Below, in pieces: positions 1 to 7,386 of a stretch of 64,000 nucleotides of DNA. The first letter of the stretch is position 1, and the number at the start of each line of letters is the position of its first letter. Under the pieces are notes generated by a model, which saw only the letters and a list, made by a program, of their open reading frames with translations, searched no databases and had not been told where the DNA came from. The DNA comes from Dolichospermum compactum NIES-806 (GTDB lineage: Bacteria; Cyanobacteriota; Cyanobacteriia; Cyanobacteriales; Nostocaceae), in the NCBI RefSeq assembly GCF_002368115.1, contig NZ_AP018316.1:790486-854485 (forward strand), read 5' to 3'. The position numbers and the translations under genes were made by a program.

Positions 1-11
1 AGTGTGACACT

Positions 12-24
12 TGCGTAAGTCCTA
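12..24. repeat. MITE terminal repeat (right-end motif)
   Basis: TGCGTAAGTCCTA is identical to the right terminal repeat of the MITE at 5595-5759. Only this end is inside the window, so the rest of the element, if present, lies to the left. Confidence 0.5.
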
Positions 25-381
25 TAATCTATAATAGCGACGCTTTAATACTGACTCAAAATAAGCCCAATCATCTCTTCCTGTTCCTTCAGATTCATCC
101 TTTATTGCTTCTTGTGACTCAAATATTTCATCTGCACCAACCCCACGTTTATAAACGATATCCATCAACATTAGGTCTAGATCACTTTTTGCTGATGATT
201 TAACTAACTGTGCCTGTAAACTTGCAACTTTACCTTCAAGTTCTTTAATAAGAGCATCTTTTAGAAATTCACCATTTAGCTTGTCACATAATTTCTGCCA
301 ACTAGCAGACTTGACTCCAAAATGCTCTTTAGCTGCCTTAAATTTTTTGTATTGGTTTTTTAGTTGTTCAAGAGTATACAT
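22..381 (-). CDS. hypothetical protein, Lys-rich, coiled-coil-like
   Basis: The 119-residue product is not recognised as a known family. It is rich in Lys, Glu and Leu. A heptad-like stretch around residues 44-62 (LIKELEGKVASLQAQL) suggests a short coiled coil. No signal peptide, membrane span or catalytic motif is visible. The ATG at 381 is the only sensible start. The stop codon lies inside a 13-bp motif (12-24, TGCGTAAGTCCTA) that is identical to the end of the MITE at 5595-5759. The present C-terminus may therefore have been created by a mobile-element insertion, and the ancestral protein may have been longer. The reading frame looks genuine, but its function is unknown. Confidence 0.5.
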   Translation of the reverse strand: MYTLEQLKNQYKKFKAAKEHFGVKSASWQKLCDKLNGEFLKDALIKELEGKVASLQAQLVKSSAKSDLDLMLMDIVYKRGVGADEIFESQEAIKDESEGTGRDDWAYFESVLKRRYYRL

Positions 382-592
382 TTTATTGCTATGTAGTAGT
401 TACGTCATGATAAATTGGAGCAGGAACAATTAGTAAGCTTAATTGTCTTATCCTATGGTGTAGTTATACGTTCTTTAATAAGAATACAAATTATCTGCTA
501 TCGCGTATACAGTAATTATACGTAAGCATACGATTTAATTAGTAAAAACTTAAAGACATTGAATACTTAGTCAATGTTTATCAAGAAATTAG

Positions 593-697
593 TGGGATTT
601 CACTTTATTTTATCAAATATCCGTGCCTAAACTCTGTCGGTACATTTTAATAGCTTACGAACCAAATCAAAAGGAGATAATCGCATGGAAAAACTAG
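593..697 (+). pseudogene. remnant of xisH C-terminus
   Basis: This open stretch encodes about 34 residues ending in YILIAYEPNQKEIIAWKN before TAG. The pattern RY-L-I-Y-P-(x)4-I-x-W at the end matches the C-terminus of XisH-family proteins as I know it. The last bases overlap the ATG of the following xisI remnant by 13 bases, which is the same arrangement as in the intact xisH-xisI pair at 12986-13743. The N-terminal three quarters are missing and the frame is closed by TAG at 590-592. It is a decayed gene. Confidence 0.5.
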
Positions 698-829
698 CTA
701 AATATCGTCAAATTGTCCGCGAGTTACTAATTTCTCATGCGACGACAAACGAGCCAAATATTGAATGTCAACTCATTTTTGATACAGAACATGATCATTA
801 TCAAATTCTCGATCTTGGCTGGCAAGGAC
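685..829 (+). pseudogene. xisI: xisI, 3'-truncated
   Basis: The first 48 residues (MEKLAKYRQIVRELL..., then ...YQILDLGWQG) read as the N-terminal half of an XisI-family protein. It resembles the intact XisI at 13390-13743, which starts MDKLEQYRHAIKKIL and has RFGWDD at the matching place. After GWQG the similarity stops, and the DNA continues as a transposase remnant on the other strand. The frame runs on to a TGA at 892-894 as junk. AAGGAG lies 7 bases before the ATG, so the start was once functional. XisI proteins partner XisH; in Anabaena both are needed for fdxN-element excision. Confidence 0.7.
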
Positions 830-1375
830 GACAATCGTTCCATTTCTGGGTCGTTAACGTCGCTAGTTTCATCTGGTGTCCACCATGTACTTGAGTCATT
901 CAACTTAAATTTTGCACCATGAGAACGGGGACGACCTCTGCCGCTATAAGGTGGTGGTGCATCATATACCACTCGATTGGGACGTAACCGCATTAACTTA
1001 TCTGCGGGGATATCACTAGTTTGATTGATAAAACTAGCACAGCCATATTCACAAATCCCACAAGCTAATCGGACGTGTAGGTAGATTTTCGCACACCAGC
1101 TTTAGCTGTGCAGAGGCTTTTTGAATTGGATTCTCAAAACTGGTAATGCGTTGATGTAATAGCGGTAAAGCCCAACTTCCAGATGTCTCTGGGATGACTG
1201 CAATTGTGCTGTAGCCTTGTCCCAAGGTTACGGGTTTTGTTCCTGACATTGGTTGTTCTTGATGCTCATAGGTTCTGTCCTTTAACGTCGGTGCATCTAT
1301 TCTCGCCCAAGCTGTATGATCTCCCGCTAAGATTATTCTTTCTGTGGGATTGAGTTGTTCTATATACAATTTCAT
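830..1375 (-). pseudogene. transposase remnant (DDE type), frameshifted and truncated
   Basis: Read on the minus strand, two overlapping frames together encode an internal part of a DDE transposase of a family common in cyanobacteria. Visible pieces are LAGDHTAWARIDAPTLKDRTY at the N-terminal side and SGRGRPRSHGAKFKLND at the C-terminal side. The frame is broken near 1050 by one extra base in the WD-(C)EYG region. The N-terminal domain is missing (an in-frame TAA lies at 1388-1390) and the C-terminal part stops at the junction with the xisI remnant near 830. No terminal inverted repeats are visible. It looks like debris of an insertion that truncated xisI. Confidence 0.65.
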
Positions 1376-1447
1376 TAATTCTGGAGTTTAGACTAATTAA
1401 CCATGAAATATTGTATGAAGATTCAGCCGCATAAAAAACAAAATATT

Positions 1448-3115
1448 TCAAATTCCATGACTTTTGCCAATTACCCAATTACGTCGGAAAAACCGTGCTA
1501 GTGCTGATTCTTCCAAAGATAAATAAATTGGTCTACCATGAGGACAGGTGCGCGGGTTGCGGGTACGTTGCCAATTATCTAATAAGGTCTGCATTTCTGG
1601 TAAACTCATTTTTGTGCCATTGCGAATTGCACTCCGACAAGCAACAGCAACTTGAGCAGTTTGTAAATCTCCTCCCCAACTTAATTCTAAAATTGCTTCA
1701 GCACAATCTTCTCGTTGTTTTAACATGATAGGAATGTTACGTACTGCCCAAAGATTATCACCAAATGGTTCTATATCTAAACCAATCCGTTGTAATTGGG
1801 AAACCTGGGCTGGTGATAATTGATAAATAATAATTGGGGTTTCTACAGCTACTAATTGCCAACTATCACATAATTGTTCATATAATACTCGTTCATGGGC
1901 TATATGTTGTTCTACTAACCACATTCCTCCAGAATGTTCAGCAACAATATAAGTATTACTCAGTTGAGCAATGGCTTTTAAATAATTTTGATTTTCACTA
2001 CTTTGGGATTTTTGAGAATTTTGAGAATTGAAATTATATTCACCTTTTGATTCTGCGACTTTTAGTAAATTACTAACTCTAGTTGTGTGAATGGATTCTT
2101 TAATATTATTTTGCGAAATCCGTAGAGATTTGTTAATAGCTTCAGTAATTTGTTCTTGCCAAAAAGTTAGTTCATTGAGATAAATTTCTGTTTTAGCTGG
2201 GTTGCGATTCCAGTTAATTTGTTCTGGGGAAATAGTTAAATGGAGAAAACAAACGGGATAGCGATCGCGTGGTAATGTTTTATGAAAAGCTGCAAGTATT
2301 GTCTGCTCTAATTCTGGTGCTTTAATCATCCTGCCATTAATTGCCACCTTCACCCAATCAGGACGATGACGATGGCATCTATCGGGTAATCCTATCACCA
2401 AATGCAAAGATGAATTTTCCCGATTTGGTATTTGTAAATTCACTTCATGTAAATCACCTTGTCGCACCTGGGGGAGAATTTGAGGAATGAGTTTTCCCAC
2501 AGTTGGTGCGGGAGAAATCGTAAACCATTCTTTGTCATTTTGCCAAACTTGATAATTCACATGAGGATGACACAAAGCTATCTGTTGAATGACATTTTGT
2601 ACAGCCTTTAATTGTTGATTTGTCGCCGGTAAACCTTGCCGACGAGCCTCACAATTAGCAAATAAATTATTAACTGTTACTACCGTACCCGGTGCGATCG
2701 CTACCACTTCTACTTGTGATACTTTTCCTTCATTATTATAAGCAACTCGCCAACCTTCACTTCCCCCCAAAGGACGACTTAAAACTTCTAAATCTGCCAA
2801 AGTTGTTAAACTATGTAGCGCCTCACCACGAAACCCCAAACTGCTGATTTTCCATAAATCTGCACTAGAATGAATCTTACTCGTACTGTGGGCGGTTGCA
2901 GCTTGTTGTAAATCATCCAAATTCATGCCACAACCATTATCCGCCACACGAACTCGCCATAATTGCGGCCATAAAGAAACGACAATGCGCGTTGCTCCAG
3001 CATCTAGGGAATTTTCCACCAACTCCCTGACAACAGCCACCAAAGAATCAATTACTTCTCCTGCCGTAATCAAATATACAACTTCTGTTGGTAAAGCTTG
3101 AATAGTAGATGCCAT
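1448..3115 (-). CDS. mutL: DNA mismatch repair protein MutL
   Basis: MutL couples mismatch recognition by MutS to strand removal. The 555-residue length is normal for cyanobacteria. The N-terminal GHKL ATPase shows ELVENSLDAGA (about residues 31-41), DNGCGM (about 59-64) and GFRGEAL (about 94-100). The C-terminal dimerisation domain carries EQHIAHERVLYE, the counterpart of the DQHA-x2-E-x4-E endonuclease motif with Glu in place of the first Asp, followed by ACRSAIRNG and CPHGRP. The usual IAAGEVI reads ITAGEVI. The gene stands alone, with about 170 bases to the divergent rhodanese-like gene. The ATG at 3115 fits the conserved N-terminus. Confidence 0.95.
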   Translation of the reverse strand: MASTIQALPTEVVYLITAGEVIDSLVAVVRELVENSLDAGATRIVVSLWPQLWRVRVADNGCGMNLDDLQQAATAHSTSKIHSSADLWKISSLGFRGEALHSLTTLADLEVLSRPLGGSEGWRVAYNNEGKVSQVEVVAIAPGTVVTVNNLFANCEARRQGLPATNQQLKAVQNVIQQIALCHPHVNYQVWQNDKEWFTISPAPTVGKLIPQILPQVRQGDLHEVNLQIPNRENSSLHLVIGLPDRCHRHRPDWVKVAINGRMIKAPELEQTILAAFHKTLPRDRYPVCFLHLTISPEQINWNRNPAKTEIYLNELTFWQEQITEAINKSLRISQNNIKESIHTTRVSNLLKVAESKGEYNFNSQNSQKSQSSENQNYLKAIAQLSNTYIVAEHSGGMWLVEQHIAHERVLYEQLCDSWQLVAVETPIIIYQLSPAQVSQLQRIGLDIEPFGDNLWAVRNIPIMLKQREDCAEAILELSWGGDLQTAQVAVACRSAIRNGTKMSLPEMQTLLDNWQRTRNPRTCPHGRPIYLSLEESALARFFRRNWVIGKSHGI

Positions 3116-3287
3116 TATGAATAATTAAAAATTAAAAATTAAAACTTGTCTTACTGTGCAGAGAATTAGCTTACAATATTATGATCACAAAATTATCATT
3201 CCTAAAATCTGCTGTGATCCTAAAGAAATACGAATTAAGAAGGGATATTTGGTAAATTTCTGATTAGATTATCCCCAGAAAAAGCTT

Positions 3288-3623
3288 ATGAGTATTAATT
3301 TAGTTGCTGATGTTCAAGACTTAAAAACCAGTCTCGAATGGGGTCAACCTGCTTTTACAATTATTGATGTGCGCGATCGCTCAAAGTACAATTATAGCCG
3401 CATCACCGGAGCAATTTCCATCCCCCTCAATGACTTGGAATCTCGCGCCCAAACCTCCCTATCCAGAGAACGCCAAATCTACATTTACGGCGAAAATGAC
3501 AGCCAATCAGCCCAAGCTGTGAGAACCCTACAATTTCTCGGTTTTACAGCCGTAGCTGAACTCAGCGGTGGCTTACCAGCCTGGAAATCCATCAATGGCG
3601 CTACAGAAGGAACAGACTGTTAG
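3288..3623 (+). CDS. rhodanese-like domain protein, probably catalytically inactive
   Basis: This is a single rhodanese fold of 111 residues. The N-terminal part has IIDVRDRSKYNYSRITGAISIPL, of which the DVRD and I-x-GA-x-x-IP-L elements are typical. The C-terminal part has FLGFTAVAELSGGLPAWKS, also typical. The active-site loop, usually C-x-x-G-x-R-S, reads IYGENDSQSA, so the sulfur-carrying Cys is absent. It is therefore more likely a binding or regulatory domain than a sulfurtransferase. The ATG at 3288 follows a leader with a weak Shine-Dalgarno sequence. Its 3' end is followed by repeat-rich DNA. Confidence 0.8.
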   Translation: MSINLVADVQDLKTSLEWGQPAFTIIDVRDRSKYNYSRITGAISIPLNDLESRAQTSLSRERQIYIYGENDSQSAQAVRTLQFLGFTAVAELSGGLPAWKSINGATEGTDC

Positions 3624-3758
3624 ATATTCAGGAGTCAGGAAGTAGGGGCGCAGGGCCTGCGCCCAGTCAGGAGTATGGCTAACGCCACGCTGCGCTATCA
3701 GGAGTTCAGGAGGAAGAAGAATAGTAATAGTTTTTTTTCACCAATTACCTGTTCCTTG

Positions 3759-3798
3759 CTTCCCTGCTTCCCTGCTTCCCTGCTTCCCTGCTTCCCTG
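3759..3798. repeat. tandem 8-mer repeat, 5 copies
   Basis: Five perfect copies of CTTCCCTG lie back to back, directly followed by the 7-mer array. They sit between the rhodanese-like gene and the 3' end of the convergent deaminase-like gene. Confidence 0.9.
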
Positions 3799-3854
3799 TC
3801 ACCTGTCACCTGTCACCTGTCACCTGTCACCTGTCACCTGTCACCTGTCACCTG
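3799..3854. repeat. tandem 7-mer repeat (STRR type), 8 copies
   Basis: Eight perfect copies of TCACCTG abut the 8-mer array, a few bases from the stop of the gene at 3859-4869. Short tandemly repeated heptamers of this kind are a known feature of heterocystous cyanobacteria. Confidence 0.9.
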
Positions 3855-3858
3855 TTCC

Positions 3859-4869
3859 CTACCTCAACAACCCAGTTAACAAAGATGCTGGACGTTGACT
3901 GTGAGGCCAAGCAAAAGCATGACGGAAAGCTGCATCTTGACAAGCTTGTAACTGTTGAAAATTGATAATGTCGTAAGTCAAAAGATTTTCATATTCAAAC
4001 GGGAGACGCACATTATGTAAGCCCGCGTTATCCGTACAAATAGCGATATCCACCCCAGCTTCAAAACAGCGGTCAAAAACCAACTTCAGTTGCCGAATAT
4101 CCTGTAAAGTCCCTGTTTTTAAATAAGTTGTCGGACAAACTTCTAAGCATTGTCCTCTTCTAGCAACTTCTGGCAGCAATTCAGGATACAAAAGCGGAAT
4201 TTGGATACCGTGACCAATTCGCATTAAATAGGGCAACAATTCTGGATAACAACCATCCTTAGTTTCATAAATATGCCCTGTAGTGTTAATACCCAATGAA
4301 TGGGCATAATTATATAAACTAATCCATTCTTCCATTCTTTCAGCATAATAGCGATCGCCACCAGCCACATCTATCGCACAAACATACTTTCTATTTTGCG
4401 CCGCCAAATCAATAATTGCCTTATTTACCTCAAAAGACAAACGGGAGTGCATACAAAGAATTTGACTAGTAACAATCGGATATTCCGGTACATAACTCGA
4501 TTTACCCACAATATCCACAATTTCCGCCATTTTATCAATTCTTTCATCTTGACTTAAATGTTCAGGAGTTCGTAAATAGGGAGTATAGCGTAATTCCAAA
4601 TAAGCCAAATTCTCAAAAATATAAGCACCACGTAATAACCGGTAAATAAAGTAAGGTAAAGTCTCCACAGTTTGCACACTTTCCACAAGAGTATGCAATT
4701 CTAGATATTCATCTAAAGTATTACGAGGACGAGTATAAAAATCTTCAAACTCTGCATATTCACCAAAGCGAGAAATCAACTCAGCATTATGACGCTGGAA
4801 ATACCGCCATAGTACACGAGGTACAACTGAACCACCTAGATGCCGATGCAATTCTGCGTATAAAGCCAT
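3859..4869 (-). CDS. adenosine deaminase-like metal-dependent hydrolase
   Basis: This 336-residue protein of the adenosine/AMP deaminase branch of the amidohydrolases would act on a purine or related base in the cytoplasm. The metal-binding N-terminus reads HRHLGGS at residues 8-14, in the place of the usual HxH. TGHIYET (mid-protein) and a C-terminal ICTDNAGLHN correspond to the HAGE-like and (S/T)-T-D-D-P segments, but are not the canonical sequences: Asp-Asp-Pro is Asp-Asn-Ala. The substrate may therefore differ from adenosine. The start is ATG 4869. The gene is transcribed alone, and its stop lies next to the heptamer array. Confidence 0.75.
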   Translation of the reverse strand: MALYAELHRHLGGSVVPRVLWRYFQRHNAELISRFGEYAEFEDFYTRPRNTLDEYLELHTLVESVQTVETLPYFIYRLLRGAYIFENLAYLELRYTPYLRTPEHLSQDERIDKMAEIVDIVGKSSYVPEYPIVTSQILCMHSRLSFEVNKAIIDLAAQNRKYVCAIDVAGGDRYYAERMEEWISLYNYAHSLGINTTGHIYETKDGCYPELLPYLMRIGHGIQIPLLYPELLPEVARRGQCLEVCPTTYLKTGTLQDIRQLKLVFDRCFEAGVDIAICTDNAGLHNVRLPFEYENLLTYDIINFQQLQACQDAAFRHAFAWPHSQRPASLLTGLLR

Positions 4870-5125
4870 AGTGGTATTTCACCAGGAAAATTTCATTAAT
4901 CTTAACAAAAACCACCACAAAAAACTAGGACTTACGAACTAAAGAACTTTACCACCAATCTACTTATTCGGCTTCATTATCCCCCTTGTCTATTCCCTAA
5001 TCCAGAATCTAGAAAAAGAAATATCAAGCTTGTAGTTTAAATCAACATTTTTCCGCAAATTAGTGAGATAATGAATTCGTGAGGTAAAGAACGGACATAA
5101 CTATATTGTGAGAGGGGGAAACTTT

Positions 5126-5584
5126 ATGAGACTTCAACTATTAGCCGCCATGGCCTTGATAACTCCCCTGTTTCTAGCTAATTCAGTTCAAGCTGGAAGC
5201 CAAAAAGATCTACAGAAACTTTTGTCAACTAGAGAATGTATCCAGTGTAACCTATCAGGACTCAACCTCAGTGGTACTCATCTAATTGGTGCAGACTTAC
5301 GAGGCGCAAACCTTCAGGGCGCTAACCTAACAAATGCTAACTTAGAAGGTGCTGACTTAACTGGAGCAAACTTAGCCGGTGCTAACTTAACATCAGCCTT
5401 TGTTACCAACGTCAATTTGAAAAAAGCCAACTTAAACGGCGCAAACCTTACCCGCGCCACAGTTAATGATTCCAACGTCTATCAAGCATCAATGGACAAT
5501 CTTAACATTACCGATGCTGGTATATATAACACAGGAATTGGTATTGGTGGCGAAGATGGAGCTAACTTTCCTGATTGGGACTAA
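5126..5584 (+). CDS. secreted pentapeptide-repeat protein
   Basis: This 152-residue protein starts at ATG 5126, preceded by a good purine-rich site (GAGAGGGGG). A GTG at 5108 is in frame but less likely. Residues 1-24 form a signal peptide (MRLQLLAAMALITPLFLANS, cleavage after VQA). A TRECIQC motif follows, then about 12 A(D/N)Lxx repeats (for example GADLRGANLQGANLTNANL), which fold as a right-handed beta helix. The two Cys residues in ECIQC are conserved in many cyanobacterial proteins of this kind. It is probably periplasmic or lumenal. Its function is unknown. Confidence 0.85.
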   Translation: MRLQLLAAMALITPLFLANSVQAGSQKDLQKLLSTRECIQCNLSGLNLSGTHLIGADLRGANLQGANLTNANLEGADLTGANLAGANLTSAFVTNVNLKKANLNGANLTRATVNDSNVYQASMDNLNITDAGIYNTGIGIGGEDGANFPDWD

Positions 5585-5594
5585 GTAGATTAAC

Positions 5595-5759
5595 TAGGAC
5601 TTACGCACTATACAAATTAGACCTGATATGTTTTATGCGTAGGGTGCGTCAGATGGAAAAATATGGCTAATGTGGTTAAATTATCGGGTCTGACGCACCC
5701 TACAAGAGGCGAAAAACCGCAATCCATCTTTAGTAAAAGTTGTCAATGCGTAAGTCCTA
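5595..5759. mobile_element. MITE-like element with 13-bp TIR and 5-bp target duplication
   Basis: Perfect terminal inverted repeats TAGGACTTACGCA (5595-5607) and TGCGTAAGTCCTA (5747-5759) bound a 165-bp element. Both sides are flanked by TTAAC (5590-5594 and 5760-5764), which reads as a target-site duplication. A second internal inverted pair, TAGGGTGCGTCAGA (5640-5653) and TCTGACGCACCCTA (5689-5702), is also perfect. There is no coding capacity. The same terminal motif occurs at 12-24, and partial copies occur near 4926 and 12255. Confidence 0.85.
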
Positions 5760-5775
5760 TTAACTTATAAAACTC

Positions 5776-5817
5776 TAAAAAAAAGAGGCTATAGATAATT
5801 AAATTGTCTATAACCTC
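5776..5817 (-). terminator. Rho-independent terminator of metK
   Basis: On the minus strand, 30 bases after the metK stop, GAGGTTATAGACAA pairs with the partner ending CTATAGCCTC, and a run of eight T follows (A-run 5776-5784 on the plus strand). Confidence 0.75.
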
Positions 5818-5846
5818 AACTTATATCTTGTTATCAAACTAACTGA

Positions 5847-7088
5847 TTAAGCAAAGGCCGCTTTCTTTAAAACATCCACCTTATCAGTGTGTTCCCAAGG
5901 TAAATCCAAATCCGTTCTTCCCAAATGACCATAAGCCGCAACGTCCTGATAAAAACGTCCGCCTCTTTCACTTGGTAAGTTACGTAAATTGAACACATGG
6001 ATAATTCCCGCTGGCCGGAGTTCAAAGTTATCCTTGACCAAATTCAACAGAATTTCATCATCAACCTTACCTGTACCAAAAGTATCAACAAAGATACTCA
6101 CAGGACGCGCCACACCAATGGCGTAACTTAGCTGCACTTCACATTTTTCTGCTAAACCAGCCGCAACAATATTTTTTGCTGCATAACGAGCCGCATAAGC
6201 TGCGGAACGGTCTACTTTTGTGGGGTCTTTGCCAGAAAAAGCACCGCCACCATGTCGAGAATAACCACCGTAGGTATCAACAATAATTTTCCGTCCCGTT
6301 AAACCGGAATCTCCTTGTGGTCCACCAATCACAAACTTACCAGTGGGGTTAACCAAAAACTTTGTTGCCTCACTTGGTTTAACAGTAATATCACCAAATA
6401 TAGGTTCTACTACTTCTGCCCACAGGTCAGCCTTAATCTTAGCCTGTACCCCAGCATCATCGCTAATATCCCCAATGGTAGCTGTATGTTGGGTGGAAAT
6501 TAAGATGGTGTCAATACCCACAGGTTTGCCATCTTCATAAACCACAGTAACTTGGGTTTTACCGTCAGGACGCAAATAAGGAAGAATACCAGCCTTACGA
6601 ACTCCTGCCAATCTTCGCGCAATGCGGTGCGCTAAACTGATAGGTAAGGGCATAAGTTCCGGTGTTTCGTTACAAGCGAAACCAAACATGATACCTTGAT
6701 CACCAGCACCAATTTTATCGAATAGCTCTTCACTATCCTCAGTTCTGGCTTCTTTAGCAATATTCACACCTTGAGCAATATCCGCTGATTGTTCATCCAA
6801 GGCAATTAGAACACTGGCACTATCCGCAGAAAAGCCATTATCAGCGTCAGTATAGCCGATTTCCGCAATTTTTTTACGGGCAAGATTGACGTAATTAACA
6901 TGAGCTTTAGTGGTAATTTCTCCAGTAATTAGCACCAAACCAGTATTAACTACAACTTCTGCTGCCACACGGCTATTAGGGTCTTCTGCTAATAGCGCGT
7001 CAATAATGGTATCCGAAATTTGATCACAAATTTTATCGGGATGACCTTCTGTAACTGACTCGGAAGTAAATAAATAGCGTCGAGACAA
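5847..7088 (-). CDS. metK: S-adenosylmethionine synthase
   Basis: MetK makes S-adenosylmethionine from methionine and ATP. Signature segments are [12 protein letters not shown] near the N-terminus, [10 protein letters not shown] in the middle and [16 protein letters not shown] further on. I place the start at TTG 7088 because the strong site AGGAGG lies 7 bases upstream and the protein then begins (M)[10 protein letters not shown], as in other cyanobacterial MetK, giving 413 residues. The open frame continues upstream to a GTG at 7118, which would place the Shine-Dalgarno sequence inside the gene. The gene stands alone with its own terminator. No riboswitch is recognisable in the leader. Confidence 0.95.
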   Translation of the reverse strand: MSRRYLFTSESVTEGHPDKICDQISDTIIDALLAEDPNSRVAAEVVVNTGLVLITGEITTKAHVNYVNLARKKIAEIGYTDADNGFSADSASVLIALDEQSADIAQGVNIAKEARTEDSEELFDKIGAGDQGIMFGFACNETPELMPLPISLAHRIARRLAGVRKAGILPYLRPDGKTQVTVVYEDGKPVGIDTILISTQHTATIGDISDDAGVQAKIKADLWAEVVEPIFGDITVKPSEATKFLVNPTGKFVIGGPQGDSGLTGRKIIVDTYGGYSRHGGGAFSGKDPTKVDRSAAYAARYAAKNIVAAGLAEKCEVQLSYAIGVARPVSIFVDTFGTGKVDDEILLNLVKDNFELRPAGIIHVFNLRNLPSERGGRFYQDVAAYGHLGRTDLDLPWEHTDKVDVLKKAAFA

Positions 7089-7232
7089 AGGAATTTCCTC
7101 CTGAAAGAATGTTTTCACTGATGAGATACATCAGTTACTAATTTCTGAAATCATAACAATATTTACAGTTTTTGGAATAAGTATCTTTTATCCCAGTGTT
7201 TAAAGGCTTATATGTATAACAAGAAGCACTCA

Positions 7233-7263
7233 GATCCCCGACTTCTTTGAGAAGTCGGGGATC
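7233..7263. repeat. dispersed hairpin GATCCCCGACTTC
   Basis: A perfect 13-bp stem (GATCCCCGACTTC, loop TTTGA, GAAGTCGGGGATC) is followed by TTGTTGTT. Variants with compensating changes recur at 9077-9139, 23802-23832, 31432-31462 and 60193-60224. It lies between two divergent genes (metK and the CHAT gene), so here it is not at a gene end. Confidence 0.85.
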
Positions 7264-7386
7264 TTGTTGTTGAGAGTATCTACCAGAAAAGTCCTCAGTA
7301 ACCTGAGATTGGATCACCGTTACGGTTTTGGTAACTATAAAGGATACAATACTTCATATACACAGTATTGGTAATATCTTCACAAA

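Noticed and set aside
3675..3965. 96-residue plus-strand frame
   Set aside because: It consists of the 8-mer and 7-mer arrays and the antisense of the deaminase-like gene.
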